Of a DNA stretch of 50,570 bases, positions 16,381-25,727 are shown one piece after another. This DNA is from Terrihalobacillus insolitus. GTDB taxonomy: Bacteria > Bacillota > Bacilli > Bacillales > Amphibacillaceae. The stretch's first letter is position 1. Every line of letters begins with the position of its first letter. Below the pieces are notes generated by a model. The model searched no databases. It was not told where the DNA came from and saw only the letters and a list, made by a program, of their open reading frames with translations. The position numbers and the translations under genes are program-made. The stretch spans positions 1 through 50,570 of the forward strand of contig NZ_JAMQKB010000020.1 in assembly GCF_028416575.1 (NCBI RefSeq). Reading direction: 5' to 3'.

Positions 16381-18516
16381 ATGACCATAAATAAAGCAAA
16401 ACAATTACTTCAAGAATATTTTGGGTTTGATCAATTTCGACCAGGTCAAGAACAAGTGATTCAGTCCATTTTACAATCGAACCAAACGTTGGCGATTATG
16501 CCTACTGGTGGTGGTAAATCCCTTTGTTATCAAATTCCAGGATTAACCTTGGATGGCACTGCTGTCGTCATCTCTCCACTTATTTCCTTGATGAAGGATC
16601 AGGTCGATTCCCTTCAATCTTTAGGAATACCTGCAACTTATATAAATAGTTCGTTATCGAATGAAGAGCAACGCGAACGATTAGTTCAACTTAAAAACAA
16701 CCGCTACAAGTTCATATATGTTGCACCCGAACGATTTGAGTCTCCTCTTTTTTTAGAGGCATTACAGTCGATTAACCTGTCCTTAATCGCCTTTGATGAA
16801 GCACATTGCATTTCACAGTGGGGACATGATTTTAGACCGAGTTACCGATCCATTGTCCCGTCATTGTCAAAACTAAAAAATCTACCCGTAATCGTCGCTT
16901 TAACTGCCACAGCAACGAAGGACGTCACCCAGGATATCAAAAGGCTTCTTCAAATCAAAGATGATCACGTTGTTAACACTGGATTTGCTCGCGAAAACTT
17001 ATCCTTTCATGTTGTAAAAGGACAAGATAAGAAAGACTTTGCTTTTGAATATATACGAAAGAGACGCAAGGAGGCCGGAATCATTTACGCGTCAACACGT
17101 AAGCAAGTTGACATGCTGCATCATGCAATGGAGCAAAAGGGCTATCCTGTTGCGAAATATCACGCTGGTTTAACAGAGGAAACACGGAAAAATGCACAAA
17201 ATGCGTTTATTCAGGATGAAAAAACGATTATGATTGCTACAAATGCTTTTGGCATGGGTATTGATAAATCAAACGTTCGATTTGTGATTCATTATGCGAT
17301 GCCCATGAACATTGAATCGTATTACCAAGAAGCAGGACGTGCTGGGCGAGACGGAGAACCGAGTGATTGCATCTTGCTCTTTTCTGGTCAGGACATCCAA
17401 CTGCAAAAGTTTTTGATCGAACAATCCAATTTGGATGAACAAAATAAAACAAATGAATACCAGAAACTTCAAGCGATGATTAACTATTGTCACACACACA
17501 GTTGCTTACAATCCTTTATTTTGGATTATTTCCATGACGACAGATTAGACAGGGATTGCAATAAATGTAGTAATTGCATGGAAAATGGTGAAAGAGAGGA
17601 TCGAACAAGAGAAGCACAAATGGTTCTTTCTTGTGTAAAAAGAATGGGGCAGCGCTTTGGTGCTGGATTAACAGCAAAAGTACTGAAAGGTTCAAAAGAT
17701 AAAAAAGTACGAGAATTTCGTTTTGATCAATTATCGACATATGGCTTAATGTCCTCACATACGGAAAAGGATATTACGAATTTCATTCACTTTTTGGTAG
17801 CGGAAAACATTTTATCAACCGGTGAGGATCGCTTTCCAATACTGAAACTAACAGCACGAGCTGGTAAAGTTCTAAAAGGGACAGAGCAAGTATGGATGCA
17901 AGTGGGCTCGATCAAACCAGCACAATCAAACGATGAAAACCTAGAATTGTTTGAAGAATTACGATCCCTTCGTAAAAGAATTGCCGACGAGGAGAGTGTT
18001 CCACCATACGTCTTATTTTCCGATGCCACTTTAAAAGAAATGTGTCGACTACTTCCGACAACAAAAGAATCCATACTCCAGGTTAAAGGTGTCGGTATGA
18101 AAAAATACGAGCAATACGGGGAGGCCTTTCTTAATGTGATTCGAGAATGGAAGCGAGCGAACGATACGGAACCAGTGACATCTGTTCCTATATCAGGCTT
18201 CGATTCATCCACTAATGAATCAAGTCATACGATTAGCTATCAGATGTTTCAAGAGGGAAAAACAATAACGGATATAGCGAATACTAGAAGCTTAAACGAG
18301 AGAACGATTGAAAACCATTTGTTTAAAGCTTTTCAAGAAGGCCATACAATAAACTGGGATATTTTCTTCAACTCCGAAATAGAAAAACTCGTCCTTCAAG
18401 AGAAGGAAAAGATTTCAGAAGAAAAACTCAGACCATTAAAGGAAGCACTCCCAGAGGACATTAGCTACACAACGATAAAGGCCGTTCTTGTTAAAAACGG
18501 GCTGCGATCGGTATAG
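16381..18516 (+). CDS. recQ: ATP-dependent DNA helicase RecQ
   Basis: This 711-residue helicase of superfamily 2 unwinds DNA 3' to 5' in recombination and fork repair. Walker A is PTGGGKS with K46, motif II is DEAH, and the arginine-finger motif VI is QEAGRAGRDG. The RQC domain holds the zinc cysteines (a C near 374, then CNKCSNC). An HRDC domain (about 525-600) is followed by a C-terminal helix-turn-helix-like domain (about 610-710) with SLNERTIENHLFKA. The long C-terminus marks the RecQ rather than the shorter RecS type. The nearest ribosome-like site TAGGAG is a little far from the ATG. Confidence 0.93.
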   Translation: MTINKAKQLLQEYFGFDQFRPGQEQVIQSILQSNQTLAIMPTGGGKSLCYQIPGLTLDGTAVVISPLISLMKDQVDSLQSLGIPATYINSSLSNEEQRERLVQLKNNRYKFIYVAPERFESPLFLEALQSINLSLIAFDEAHCISQWGHDFRPSYRSIVPSLSKLKNLPVIVALTATATKDVTQDIKRLLQIKDDHVVNTGFARENLSFHVVKGQDKKDFAFEYIRKRRKEAGIIYASTRKQVDMLHHAMEQKGYPVAKYHAGLTEETRKNAQNAFIQDEKTIMIATNAFGMGIDKSNVRFVIHYAMPMNIESYYQEAGRAGRDGEPSDCILLFSGQDIQLQKFLIEQSNLDEQNKTNEYQKLQAMINYCHTHSCLQSFILDYFHDDRLDRDCNKCSNCMENGEREDRTREAQMVLSCVKRMGQRFGAGLTAKVLKGSKDKKVREFRFDQLSTYGLMSSHTEKDITNFIHFLVAENILSTGEDRFPILKLTARAGKVLKGTEQVWMQVGSIKPAQSNDENLELFEELRSLRKRIADEESVPPYVLFSDATLKEMCRLLPTTKESILQVKGVGMKKYEQYGEAFLNVIREWKRANDTEPVTSVPISGFDSSTNESSHTISYQMFQEGKTITDIANTRSLNERTIENHLFKAFQEGHTINWDIFFNSEIEKLVLQEKEKISEEKLRPLKEALPEDISYTTIKAVLVKNGLRSV

Positions 18517-18582
18517 CAATTTGCTCAATAAACGTTGGGGACTATGAGTTAAATGACTGTGCCTTACCAGATCATCCTCTCA

Positions 18583-18627
18583 TTTTAGAGGGTGTTCAAA
18601 GGACTTTTTAAACACGCACTTTTAGGG
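18583..18627 (+). repeat. MITE-like repeat family 1, copy D (ends only)
   Basis: Left-end sequence (AGAGGGTGTTCAAA) is joined directly to right-end sequence (GACTTTTTAAACACGCACTTTTA), so the interior has been deleted. It lies between recQ and its terminator. Confidence 0.65.
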
Positions 18628-18632
18628 TGAAA

Positions 18633-18673
18633 AAACAAAACATCCCAGCATCAATCAGTGGGATGTTTTGTTT
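18633..18673. terminator. Bidirectional terminator between recQ and the second ampS
   Basis: A 15-bp perfect stem (18633-18647 with 18659-18673) has A-rich and T-rich flanks. The genes on both sides converge on it. Confidence 0.85.
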
Positions 18674-18685
18674 ACTACAACCTAT

Positions 18686-19927
18686 TTAAGCATTAAAATC
18701 TAGTGCCCATGAACCATTACGAAAAACAGCTTCTGATTTTCCGTCAACCGTAATACCATCAATATCAAGCTTTTCTGAACCAATCATAAAATCAACGTGG
18801 GTTAAACTGTCATTCACACCGTGCTGATCCAATTCTTCTTCATTCATTTTGGATCCGCCATGTAAGTTCGTTGGATATGCCTTACCTAACGCAATATGGC
18901 AGGATGCGTTTTCATCGTAAAGAGTGTTATAAAAAATCAGTCCAGATGTAGAAACAGGTGACTCATGTGGAACGAGAGCTACTTCCCCAAGACGTCTTGC
19001 TCCTTCATCCGTGTCTAGCAGATGTTTTAGTGTATCGTATCCTTGCTCCGCTGTAAAATCGACGACTTTTCCTTCTTTAAAAGTCAAACTAAAGTTATCA
19101 ATCAAATTACCACCATAGATTAAAGGTTTTGTACTAGACACAGTTCCATTTACCTGGTATTTATGTGGTAAAGTAAATACTTCTTCTGTCGGCATATTCG
19201 GATTGAATTGAATACCTGCTTCCGTATGTGCAGAACCACCCTTCCAGATGTGTCCCTCCGGCAGCTCAATTTCTAATTCTGTTCCAGGTGCTCGATAAAC
19301 CAATTTTTTGTATTTTTTTTCATTTAAAAATGCACGTGCTTTTTGTAATCCTTTATTATGTTCAACCCATGCCGCTACAGGGTCTTCCTTGTCAACTCGA
19401 ACGATTTTAAAAATTTGTTCCCAAAGCTGTTCAATCGCTTCTTCCTTGGAACTATTCGGGAATATTTTCTGTGCCCAATCACCTGTTGGAATGGAGATAA
19501 GTGACCACGGAATACGATCATTCATTGTATAGGAACGAAACTCTTTCATTGCTTGTGCCCCAGCTTTTGTTGCGGCTGCTACCTTCTTAGGATCCACATC
19601 TTTGAGCAAATCTGGATTGGTTGAACGGATCGATAAAAGAGCGGCACCTTCCTCCGCAAAGGATAATTGTTTGTCTATTTGCCATTGCGAGATGTTTGTT
19701 AAAACTTCCTCTGATACATGCTGATACCTTAAAAGGGTTAACGTATCGTCCGCCCAATTAATATGTACATCTTTTACTCCAAGTCCATACGCTTGTTTTG
19801 CTATCTCCCTTACAAAATCTACACCATCTATTGGTGCGTTAATCACTAACTTTTGGTTTTTCTGCACATTAACTCCTGTCCGCAGTGCTAATTCTGCGTA
19901 CTTGGCTAACATTCTTTTCTCTGCCAT
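18686..19927 (-). CDS. M29-family aminopeptidase, second paralogue
   Basis: This protein is 413 residues long, exactly like its paralogue at 3642-4883, and has the same metal-site segments (NMPTEEVFT, RRLGEVALVP, ENASCHIALGKAY, LTHVDFMIGS). In the last segment the paralogue's VHED is THVD, so the His and Asp are kept. I chose ATG 19927 because GGAGGT lies 7 bases upstream; nine extra in-frame residues precede it. Both copies lie on the minus strand 14 kb apart and appear intact. Different peptide preferences are plausible but not visible in the sequence. Confidence 0.9.
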   Translation of the reverse strand: MAEKRMLAKYAELALRTGVNVQKNQKLVINAPIDGVDFVREIAKQAYGLGVKDVHINWADDTLTLLRYQHVSEEVLTNISQWQIDKQLSFAEEGAALLSIRSTNPDLLKDVDPKKVAAATKAGAQAMKEFRSYTMNDRIPWSLISIPTGDWAQKIFPNSSKEEAIEQLWEQIFKIVRVDKEDPVAAWVEHNKGLQKARAFLNEKKYKKLVYRAPGTELEIELPEGHIWKGGSAHTEAGIQFNPNMPTEEVFTLPHKYQVNGTVSSTKPLIYGGNLIDNFSLTFKEGKVVDFTAEQGYDTLKHLLDTDEGARRLGEVALVPHESPVSTSGLIFYNTLYDENASCHIALGKAYPTNLHGGSKMNEEELDQHGVNDSLTHVDFMIGSEKLDIDGITVDGKSEAVFRNGSWALDFNA

Positions 19928-20004
19928 TTTTTTACCTCCTATAGTTAGATACATAAATGATCTCTTTTTCTATTATTTCACAAAAACTAACAATAGACAA
20001 AAAT

Positions 20005-21906
20005 TTACTGTTTGAATTCGTTTTCTTTTTCAATTTGCTCCACAATCGAGGCTAGTTCTTCCCATCTTTCCATCTTTTGTTCGAGCTCTTTTTCTAGCTG
20101 TTCCTGTTCCTGATACAGTTGTTGAACAAGGTTGATATCACTTCCAGCCTGTTGAATCTTCGTTTGAATTGTCTCAGTTTCTTCCTCAAGATGGTTGATC
20201 GAATCCTCTATCCCGTCCCATTCTTTTTGTTCATGGTAGGATAGTTTACGTTTTTTCTTTGGCACGAATGGTTCTTTTTTCTCCTTTGTTTCAGATGTAG
20301 CTTTCTTTTCTAATTGCTTTTCTGTTAAGTATTGTGTGTAGTTACCGTAAAAGTGCCTTGTTACCCCATCTCCTTCAAAGGCAATCAAATGGTCCACTAC
20401 CCGATCTAAAAAATAACGATCGTGCGACACTGTAATAACTACCCCTGGAAACTGATCTAGGTACTCTTCTAAAATACTTAATGTTTCCGTGTCCAAGTCA
20501 TTTGTAGGCTCATCCAAAAGCAACACATTCGGCTCATCCATTAAAACGCGCAAAAGGTATAATCGTCTCCGTTCACCACCTGACAATCGCTTCACATATG
20601 TCCATTGCTGGGGTCGGGGGAATAAAAATCTTTCTAGCATTTGTTCAGCTGTAATTACATCCCCTTTTGCAGTATAAACGACCTCGGCAACTTCCTTAAT
20701 ATAATCGATCACCCGACTGTTCTCATCCATAAACTGATGTTCTTGTGTGTAATAACCTATTTTTACAGTAGGGCCAATCTCAATCACCCCAGTATCAGGC
20801 TTTGTTCGATTTGCTATCATGTTAAGAAGGGTTGACTTTCCAGATCCGTTTGGACCGATCATTCCGATTCGATCATTTGGAACGATCAAAAGGCTAAAAG
20901 GTTTTAGCAAATGATGATTACCGAAACGTTTGGTAATATCCCTTATTTCGATTACTTTCTTACCAAGTCTAGAAGAACCAACTTGAAATGCAATGGATGC
21001 ATCATCTGTTGCAAATCTCCTTTCCTTCATATCCTCCACCCGTTGTTTTCTTGCCTTTTGTTTTGTTGTTCTCGCCTTCGCACCACGCCTTAACCATTCA
21101 AGTTCACGCCTTAGTGTATTTTGATGCTTTTGCTCTTGTAGTAGTTCCTGCTCTTCTCGCTCTGCTTTTTTCTCTAAAAACATCTCGTAATTTCCATCAT
21201 ATGTATATAATTTACCATTGTCTAATTCGTAAATTCGATTGGTAATTCGGTTCAAAAAATAGCGATCGTGTGTAACTAATAAAAGAGATCCTTTGTATTG
21301 AGGCAAATAGGATTCTAGCCATTCAATTGTTTCATTGTCTAAGTGGTTTGTCGGTTCATCCAGAATGAGTAGATCGGCAGGTTGTAGCAATGCCCTTGCA
21401 ATGGCTACTCGCTTCATTTGGCCGCCAGATAGCTGTGAAATATTTTTAGAAAAAGATGCAACACCTAGTTTTGTTAAAATCGTTTTTGCAATCGTATTCA
21501 TATCCCATGCCCCAAGTTGATCCATTTTCTGTTGGCGTGCAATCAATTCCTCCTGTAACTGTTCATTATCTGGATTCATTTCTAACTTTGATAAGACTTG
21601 CTCATAGTCACGCATTGTTTTGATTATGGGTGAATCCCCTTGAAAAATTTGTTCTAATACCGTTAGATCACCATCTAACATCGGTTCCTGTGGCAAATAT
21701 TCTACCTTGAAATCATTGGAATGGTTGATCGTTCCGTTGTCTTTTGATTCGATTCCAGCAATCACTTTTAATAGGGTTGATTTACCCGTACCATTTACTC
21801 CAATTAAACCTATCCGCTCCTTGCTTTCTATAGTGAAAGATATATGATCAAACAGAATCTTTTCCCCGTATGACTTGTATAGGTTTTCTACAGACAGTAT
21901 ACTCAT
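20005..21906 (-). CDS. yfmR: ABC-F translation factor (YfmR/Uup type)
   Basis: This soluble protein of about 633 residues has two ABC ATPase domains and no membrane part. ABC-F proteins bind the ribosomal E site and relieve stalling. Walker A motifs are GVNGTGKST and GPNGSGKST, signatures are LSGGQ and LSGGE, and Walker B motifs are LLILDEPTNHLD and VLLLDEPTNDLD. The inter-domain linker is basic (LRRGAKARTTKQKARKQR). The last 90 residues form a coiled coil, as in Uup and YfmR. I chose ATG 21906, which has GGAAAGG upstream; the longer start adds an unrelated 14 residues. The symbol rests on resemblance to B. subtilis YfmR and should be treated as likely. Confidence 0.85.
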   Translation of the reverse strand: MSILSVENLYKSYGEKILFDHISFTIESKERIGLIGVNGTGKSTLLKVIAGIESKDNGTINHSNDFKVEYLPQEPMLDGDLTVLEQIFQGDSPIIKTMRDYEQVLSKLEMNPDNEQLQEELIARQQKMDQLGAWDMNTIAKTILTKLGVASFSKNISQLSGGQMKRVAIARALLQPADLLILDEPTNHLDNETIEWLESYLPQYKGSLLLVTHDRYFLNRITNRIYELDNGKLYTYDGNYEMFLEKKAEREEQELLQEQKHQNTLRRELEWLRRGAKARTTKQKARKQRVEDMKERRFATDDASIAFQVGSSRLGKKVIEIRDITKRFGNHHLLKPFSLLIVPNDRIGMIGPNGSGKSTLLNMIANRTKPDTGVIEIGPTVKIGYYTQEHQFMDENSRVIDYIKEVAEVVYTAKGDVITAEQMLERFLFPRPQQWTYVKRLSGGERRRLYLLRVLMDEPNVLLLDEPTNDLDTETLSILEEYLDQFPGVVITVSHDRYFLDRVVDHLIAFEGDGVTRHFYGNYTQYLTEKQLEKKATSETKEKKEPFVPKKKRKLSYHEQKEWDGIEDSINHLEEETETIQTKIQQAGSDINLVQQLYQEQEQLEKELEQKMERWEELASIVEQIEKENEFKQ

Positions 21907-22146
21907 CAGTTTCACCTTTCCTTTTGAATTCCGTCCTCTATTATACACGACAGCATGCTATGAAGGATACCCTAACATCTACCATTTACGGTTTATCTAT
22001 TATGTGATAACCTAACTTTATGGGTTACTTTTAGTAAGCATGGGAGTTCCTTATCTCAAAGGACTGTGGTCAATCTTTTTTTTGGACAAAAATCCTTTCC
22101 TATTCACATCTGTTAAGCTATAGTAGAGAGTAATTGGGGTGATTCT

Positions 22147-22464
22147 ATGCAAGAATTGTGTCCTCGTTTTGAAAAAGCAATGGAAATATTTAGTAAACGC
22201 TGGGTTGGGTTAATTTTATTTGAGTTGCTTGAAGGTGCTAAACGTTTCTCAGAAATAGAATCAGAAATACCCGTTAGCGGCAGATTGCTTTCCGATCGTT
22301 TAAAAATGCTCGAGCAAGAAGGCATCATCGAAAGAAATATATATAACCATTTTCCAGTGCGTGTCGAGTATATGTTAACGGATAAAGGAAAAGCACTCGA
22401 ACCTGTTATTAAAAATATTCAAGACTGGTCTCAACATTGGATTACACACGAAGAAGTAACATAA
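22147..22464 (+). CDS. HxlR-family transcriptional regulator
   Basis: This 105-residue DNA-binding protein has a winged helix. The opening CPRFEKAMEIFSKRWVGLIL is the family hallmark, with C5 a possible redox sensor. The recognition helix region is SGRLLSDRLKMLEQEG, and the wing ends in VEYMLTDKG. HxlR relatives often sense aldehydes or oxidants and control a nearby gene, but none is adjacent in the same direction. The convergent neighbour is cardiolipin synthase. Confidence 0.88.
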   Translation: MQELCPRFEKAMEIFSKRWVGLILFELLEGAKRFSEIESEIPVSGRLLSDRLKMLEQEGIIERNIYNHFPVRVEYMLTDKGKALEPVIKNIQDWSQHWITHEEVT

Positions 22465-22472
22465 CAATAACC

Positions 22473-22510
22473 AACCGCTTTTGCCATAATGCAAAAGCGG
22501 TTATTTTTTT
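22473..22510. terminator. Terminator between HxlR gene and cls
   Basis: A 12-bp perfect stem (22473-22484 with 22491-22502) has a 6-base loop and a run of T. Confidence 0.85.
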
Positions 22511-22540
22511 ATATCATCACAAGCATTTAAAAATGCCGTT

Positions 22541-23983
22541 TTATAATATTGGGGAGATTAAGCGAGAAATCGACTCCTTCATTTTAATCCAACTCGAGCG
22601 TTTCCTATAGAGCTTTTCTGTTAGCTGCGAGGATAACAGAATATCTTCTTTGAACCTGTCCGTTAACTGTTGCGCCACTTTATGATCATAAAGGAAAGCA
22701 TTGACCTCAAAATTAAGCCGAAAGCTGCGGACATCGATATTCGCTGTTCCAACTGATGCAATTTTCCCATCAACGACAAGTGTCTTTGCGTGTAAAAATC
22801 CATTTTGATAAATAAAAACAGACGCACCCGCATTAAGAAGCTCTCCTATGTTGGAAAGGGTGGCCCAATATACGAACGGATGATCAGGCTTACTCGGAAT
22901 CATAATTTTCACATCCACACCTGATAACACTGCAATTTTTATAGCGTCAGCTAAGCTATCATCTGGTATATAATAGGGTGTCTGTATGTAAACATATTCT
23001 TTTGCAGATAAGATCATTTTAATATAGCCATTTTTTATCTGTTCCCATTCTGAATCTGGTCCACTTGATACAATTTGAATACCAACATCTCCAGAAGGTT
23101 CCGCTTTATAATATCGATCGTCATACAGAATATCGTGTCTTGAAGCTTGATTCCAGTCAAGGATAAACCGGGTTTGCATATGATTTACTGCACCCCCTAC
23201 AATACGTAAATGCGTATCCCGCCAGTAACCAAACCTTTCATTATATCCTAAGTACTCATCCCCAATATTAAAGCCACCAATATACCCAATCTTACCGTCT
23301 ATAATCGCCAATTTACGATGATTCCGGTAGTTGATTTTAAGATTAAGCTTAGGGATTCTAGAAGGGAAAAACGCTTCCACCTCACCACCTGCTTGTTGTA
23401 TGTTCCGCACATATTTGTTACTTAATTTTCTAGAGCCCATATCATCGTATAAAATACGAACTTGGACACCCTCTTTCACTTTTCTTATCAAAATATTAGA
23501 GAGCTTTTGTCCGAGCTGGTCATGTCTTATAATATAATAAAGCAAATGAATATGATCCTTTGCGCTTTCTATATCCTCGATTAATGCACGGAACTTTTCT
23601 TGTCCATCTGTAAAGATTTCAACATCGTTGTCCTGTGAGAAGATTGCATCGTCATTTCTTAAGTGCATATAGAACAATTCTTTATAAGGTATTAGCTCCT
23701 CGTGCTTGAACAAAAAGCTCCCCTCCTCTAACGCACGAAGCTGGGCTTGAACTGCCTTTTTTACACCTAATCGGCTCTTTGTATCCCATGTGAAAATCGT
23801 TTTATTGCTAAGTCTTCTTCCAAAGATCAAATACAAAATAAAGCCAACAACAGGCACAAAGGTGAGCACCATTAGCCACGCCCATGTAGAGGTAGCGTCT
23901 TTTCTTTCCAAAAATACGATCATTACGGCAAGGAGTATATTTAAAAATAAGATTACCCCTAGTAAATAGGGCACAAAATTCAT
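22541..23983 (-). CDS. cls: Cardiolipin synthase
   Basis: This 480-residue membrane enzyme of the phospholipase D superfamily condenses two phosphatidylglycerol molecules into cardiolipin. Two membrane helices lie at about 3-25 and 35-55. The two HKD motifs are at H222 (HRKLAIIDG) and H398 (HAKTLVVDG), each followed by the expected Gly-rich turn. Cardiolipin rises with salt in many Bacillaceae, which would suit the halophilic setting. The ATG has AGGGGGAG upstream. It is transcribed alone and ends facing the HxlR gene. Confidence 0.93.
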   Translation of the reverse strand: MNFVPYLLGVILFLNILLAVMIVFLERKDATSTWAWLMVLTFVPVVGFILYLIFGRRLSNKTIFTWDTKSRLGVKKAVQAQLRALEEGSFLFKHEELIPYKELFYMHLRNDDAIFSQDNDVEIFTDGQEKFRALIEDIESAKDHIHLLYYIIRHDQLGQKLSNILIRKVKEGVQVRILYDDMGSRKLSNKYVRNIQQAGGEVEAFFPSRIPKLNLKINYRNHRKLAIIDGKIGYIGGFNIGDEYLGYNERFGYWRDTHLRIVGGAVNHMQTRFILDWNQASRHDILYDDRYYKAEPSGDVGIQIVSSGPDSEWEQIKNGYIKMILSAKEYVYIQTPYYIPDDSLADAIKIAVLSGVDVKIMIPSKPDHPFVYWATLSNIGELLNAGASVFIYQNGFLHAKTLVVDGKIASVGTANIDVRSFRLNFEVNAFLYDHKVAQQLTDRFKEDILLSSQLTEKLYRKRSSWIKMKESISRLISPIL

Positions 23984-24116
23984 TGTTTACTCCCCCTTGT
24001 GTTCCTTCCAAATATATACTCATATTAAAGCAAAATATGACAATCGACAACTTTCATAATTCTTCTTATCATGCATGGTACTTTTTTTGCACAAAATATA
24101 TACGAGGAGGGATCGC

Positions 24117-24299
24117 ATGAAAAACAACAATACTACAAATGTTGGAACAGACATTCAAGAAGTAAAAAGAAAAAACGCACAATCCGGCATGTCGTATAAC
24201 GAGGCTAAGGAATATATCGCAAGGACAACCGGAGGCCACAACACCAAGCAGCTAAGTAATACCGATGTAGCACAAGTCAAACGAGATATTCATGAATAG
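24117..24299 (+). CDS. Small protein resembling gamma-type spore protein (SASP)
   Basis: This 60-residue polar protein starts at ATG 24117 with GAGGAGGG 6 bases upstream. It has T-D-I-Q-E-V-K-R-K-N-A-Q-S near the start and T-D-V-A-Q-V-K-R near the end, a repeated pattern like the Asn-Ala-Gln-Ser units of gamma-type small acid-soluble spore proteins. The middle (MSYNEAKEYIARTTGG) is not typical of classical SspE. I infer a spore-associated or SASP-like protein; this is a resemblance, not a firm family match. Confidence 0.5.
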   Translation: MKNNNTTNVGTDIQEVKRKNAQSGMSYNEAKEYIARTTGGHNTKQLSNTDVAQVKRDIHE

Positions 24300-24314
24300 G
24301 TTCATCAAGGGGAT

Positions 24315-24336
24315 TGGGTAGTCTCGTGGCTGCCCA
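24315..24336 (+). terminator. Possible weak terminator after the SASP-like gene
   Basis: A 7-bp stem (TGGGTAG with CTGCCCA, one G-T pair) is followed by a short TTTT. Confidence 0.4.
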
Positions 24337-24401
24337 TTTTCCATGTATGATCTTTCCGAGTTTCCAAGCGTTTCTTATTGATTTTTTATTTCAATCCATC
24401 T

Positions 24402-24489
24402 AAACTAGTTCTATTGCATATGAGCACATTACTAAAGTTTAACAAAAACTAGTTCTATTGCATATGAGCACATTACTAAAGTTTAACAA
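24402..24489 (+). repeat. Perfect tandem duplication, 44 bp x 2
   Basis: Units 24402-24445 and 24446-24489 are identical, and three further bases match a third start. The unit begins AAACTAGTTCTATTGC. It lies immediately upstream of the rarD ribosome site, so it may alter promoter dosage or spacing. Confidence 0.95.
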
Positions 24490-24504
24490 AAAGAGGGCTT
24501 GATG

Positions 24505-25437
24505 ATGAACATGAGTGAAAATAAACTTGGTATTCTTTATACTACTGCGGCATATCTTTTATGGGGGTTTCTCCCGATCTATTGGAAACTCATTCAATCA
24601 GTGCCTGCTGGGGAAATATTAGCGCATCGAATTGTTTGGTCATTTCTGTTTATGATCATCATCCTATTTACCGTAAGAAAATGGCGTGCATTTCTTCAAG
24701 AGTGTAAAGTTATTCTTCGGGACAAACGTAAATTAATCGGCATTACGTCAGCTTCTCTCATTATTAGTGTAAACTGGCTCGTATTTATTTGGGCAGTAAA
24801 TGCGGAATACGTCGTCCAAGCGAGTTTAGGCTATTACATCAACCCACTTATTAGTATACTTTTGGGAATGTTCGTCTTAAAGGAAAGACTTACACGTTGG
24901 CAGATTGTATCGTTTGTCTTCGCTAGTATTGGTGTGCTCAATTTAACCATAAACTTTGGCGTGTTCCCTTGGATCTCTATTGTTTTGGCACTAAGCTTTG
25001 GGTTATATGGATTGTTAAAGAAAATCGTTGATATTAGTCCCATGTTTGGGCTTACGATTGAAACATTAATCGTCTCACCGATTGCATTGATCTTCCTTGT
25101 CGGTAACCAAGTACAAACTGGTAATCTGCCAACTATTTTCACCTCAACAGTAGCCTTACTGATTGGTGCTGGTGTAGCAACAGCGGTTCCATTATTATTA
25201 TTTGCAAGTGGGGCGAAGCGAATTCCATTATCAATGGTTGGGTTTTTACAGTATCTTGCACCAACGATCATGCTCCTAATTGGTGTCTTTATGTATAATG
25301 AGCCCTTCACGAATGTACACCTCGTTTCCTTTGCTTTTATCTGGACTGCTCTAGCGATTTATACGGCGTCTAAATCCAGGTGGTTTAAACAGATGGAAAC
25401 GAAATCCGAGTACAATAAACAACAAAAGTCTGTATAA
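24505..25437 (+). CDS. rarD: RarD-type EamA/DMT transporter
   Basis: This 310-residue integral membrane protein of the drug/metabolite transporter superfamily has ten hydrophobic helices in two EamA halves. RarD hallmarks are AYLLWGFLPIYWKL at the start, AHRIVWS, and YYINPLISILLG. The substrate of RarD is not established. ATG 24505 is the best start since GAGGG lies 7 bases upstream; other in-frame starts at 24499, 24502 and 24511 exist. The gene is monocistronic and follows the 44-bp tandem duplication. Confidence 0.88.
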   Translation: MNMSENKLGILYTTAAYLLWGFLPIYWKLIQSVPAGEILAHRIVWSFLFMIIILFTVRKWRAFLQECKVILRDKRKLIGITSASLIISVNWLVFIWAVNAEYVVQASLGYYINPLISILLGMFVLKERLTRWQIVSFVFASIGVLNLTINFGVFPWISIVLALSFGLYGLLKKIVDISPMFGLTIETLIVSPIALIFLVGNQVQTGNLPTIFTSTVALLIGAGVATAVPLLLFASGAKRIPLSMVGFLQYLAPTIMLLIGVFMYNEPFTNVHLVSFAFIWTALAIYTASKSRWFKQMETKSEYNKQQKSV

Positions 25438-25561
25438 AGCGTGGTGCTGTTGTCAAAAGTCGATTGCCATTTTTAGGATTAACAAACGATCCTACATGCT
25501 CCATCTATCAAGTGGCAACGGGTATACAAATCGTGAACCTATAGGTTTATAACTTAATTTT

Positions 25562-25600
25562 AGTGGGGTATAAATCGCAAAGATTTATACCCCACTTTTA
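25562..25600 (+). terminator. Terminator-like hairpin downstream of rarD
   Basis: A 15-bp perfect stem (25562-25576 with 25582-25596) has a 5-base loop and a TTTT-like tail. It lies 124 bases after rarD. The rest of the 290-bp gap to ypmR shows no gene. Confidence 0.75.
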
Positions 25601-25727
25601 TGTATAGATCACAACGCTAAAAGTGCAACAGAGAGAAATCCTCTTCATATATTTGAACAAAAGGCATGTTTTCTTTACAATGTATTCGGGAATGGTTTAT
25701 CACTATACTTATTTAGGTGTGATGTAG

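Noticed and set aside
24402..24489. Possible short CRISPR-like array
   Set aside because: There are only two direct copies without spacers; it is a simple tandem duplication.
24834..25310. 158-residue ORF antisense to rarD
   Set aside because: Shadow of a helix-rich coding region; composition is not protein-like.
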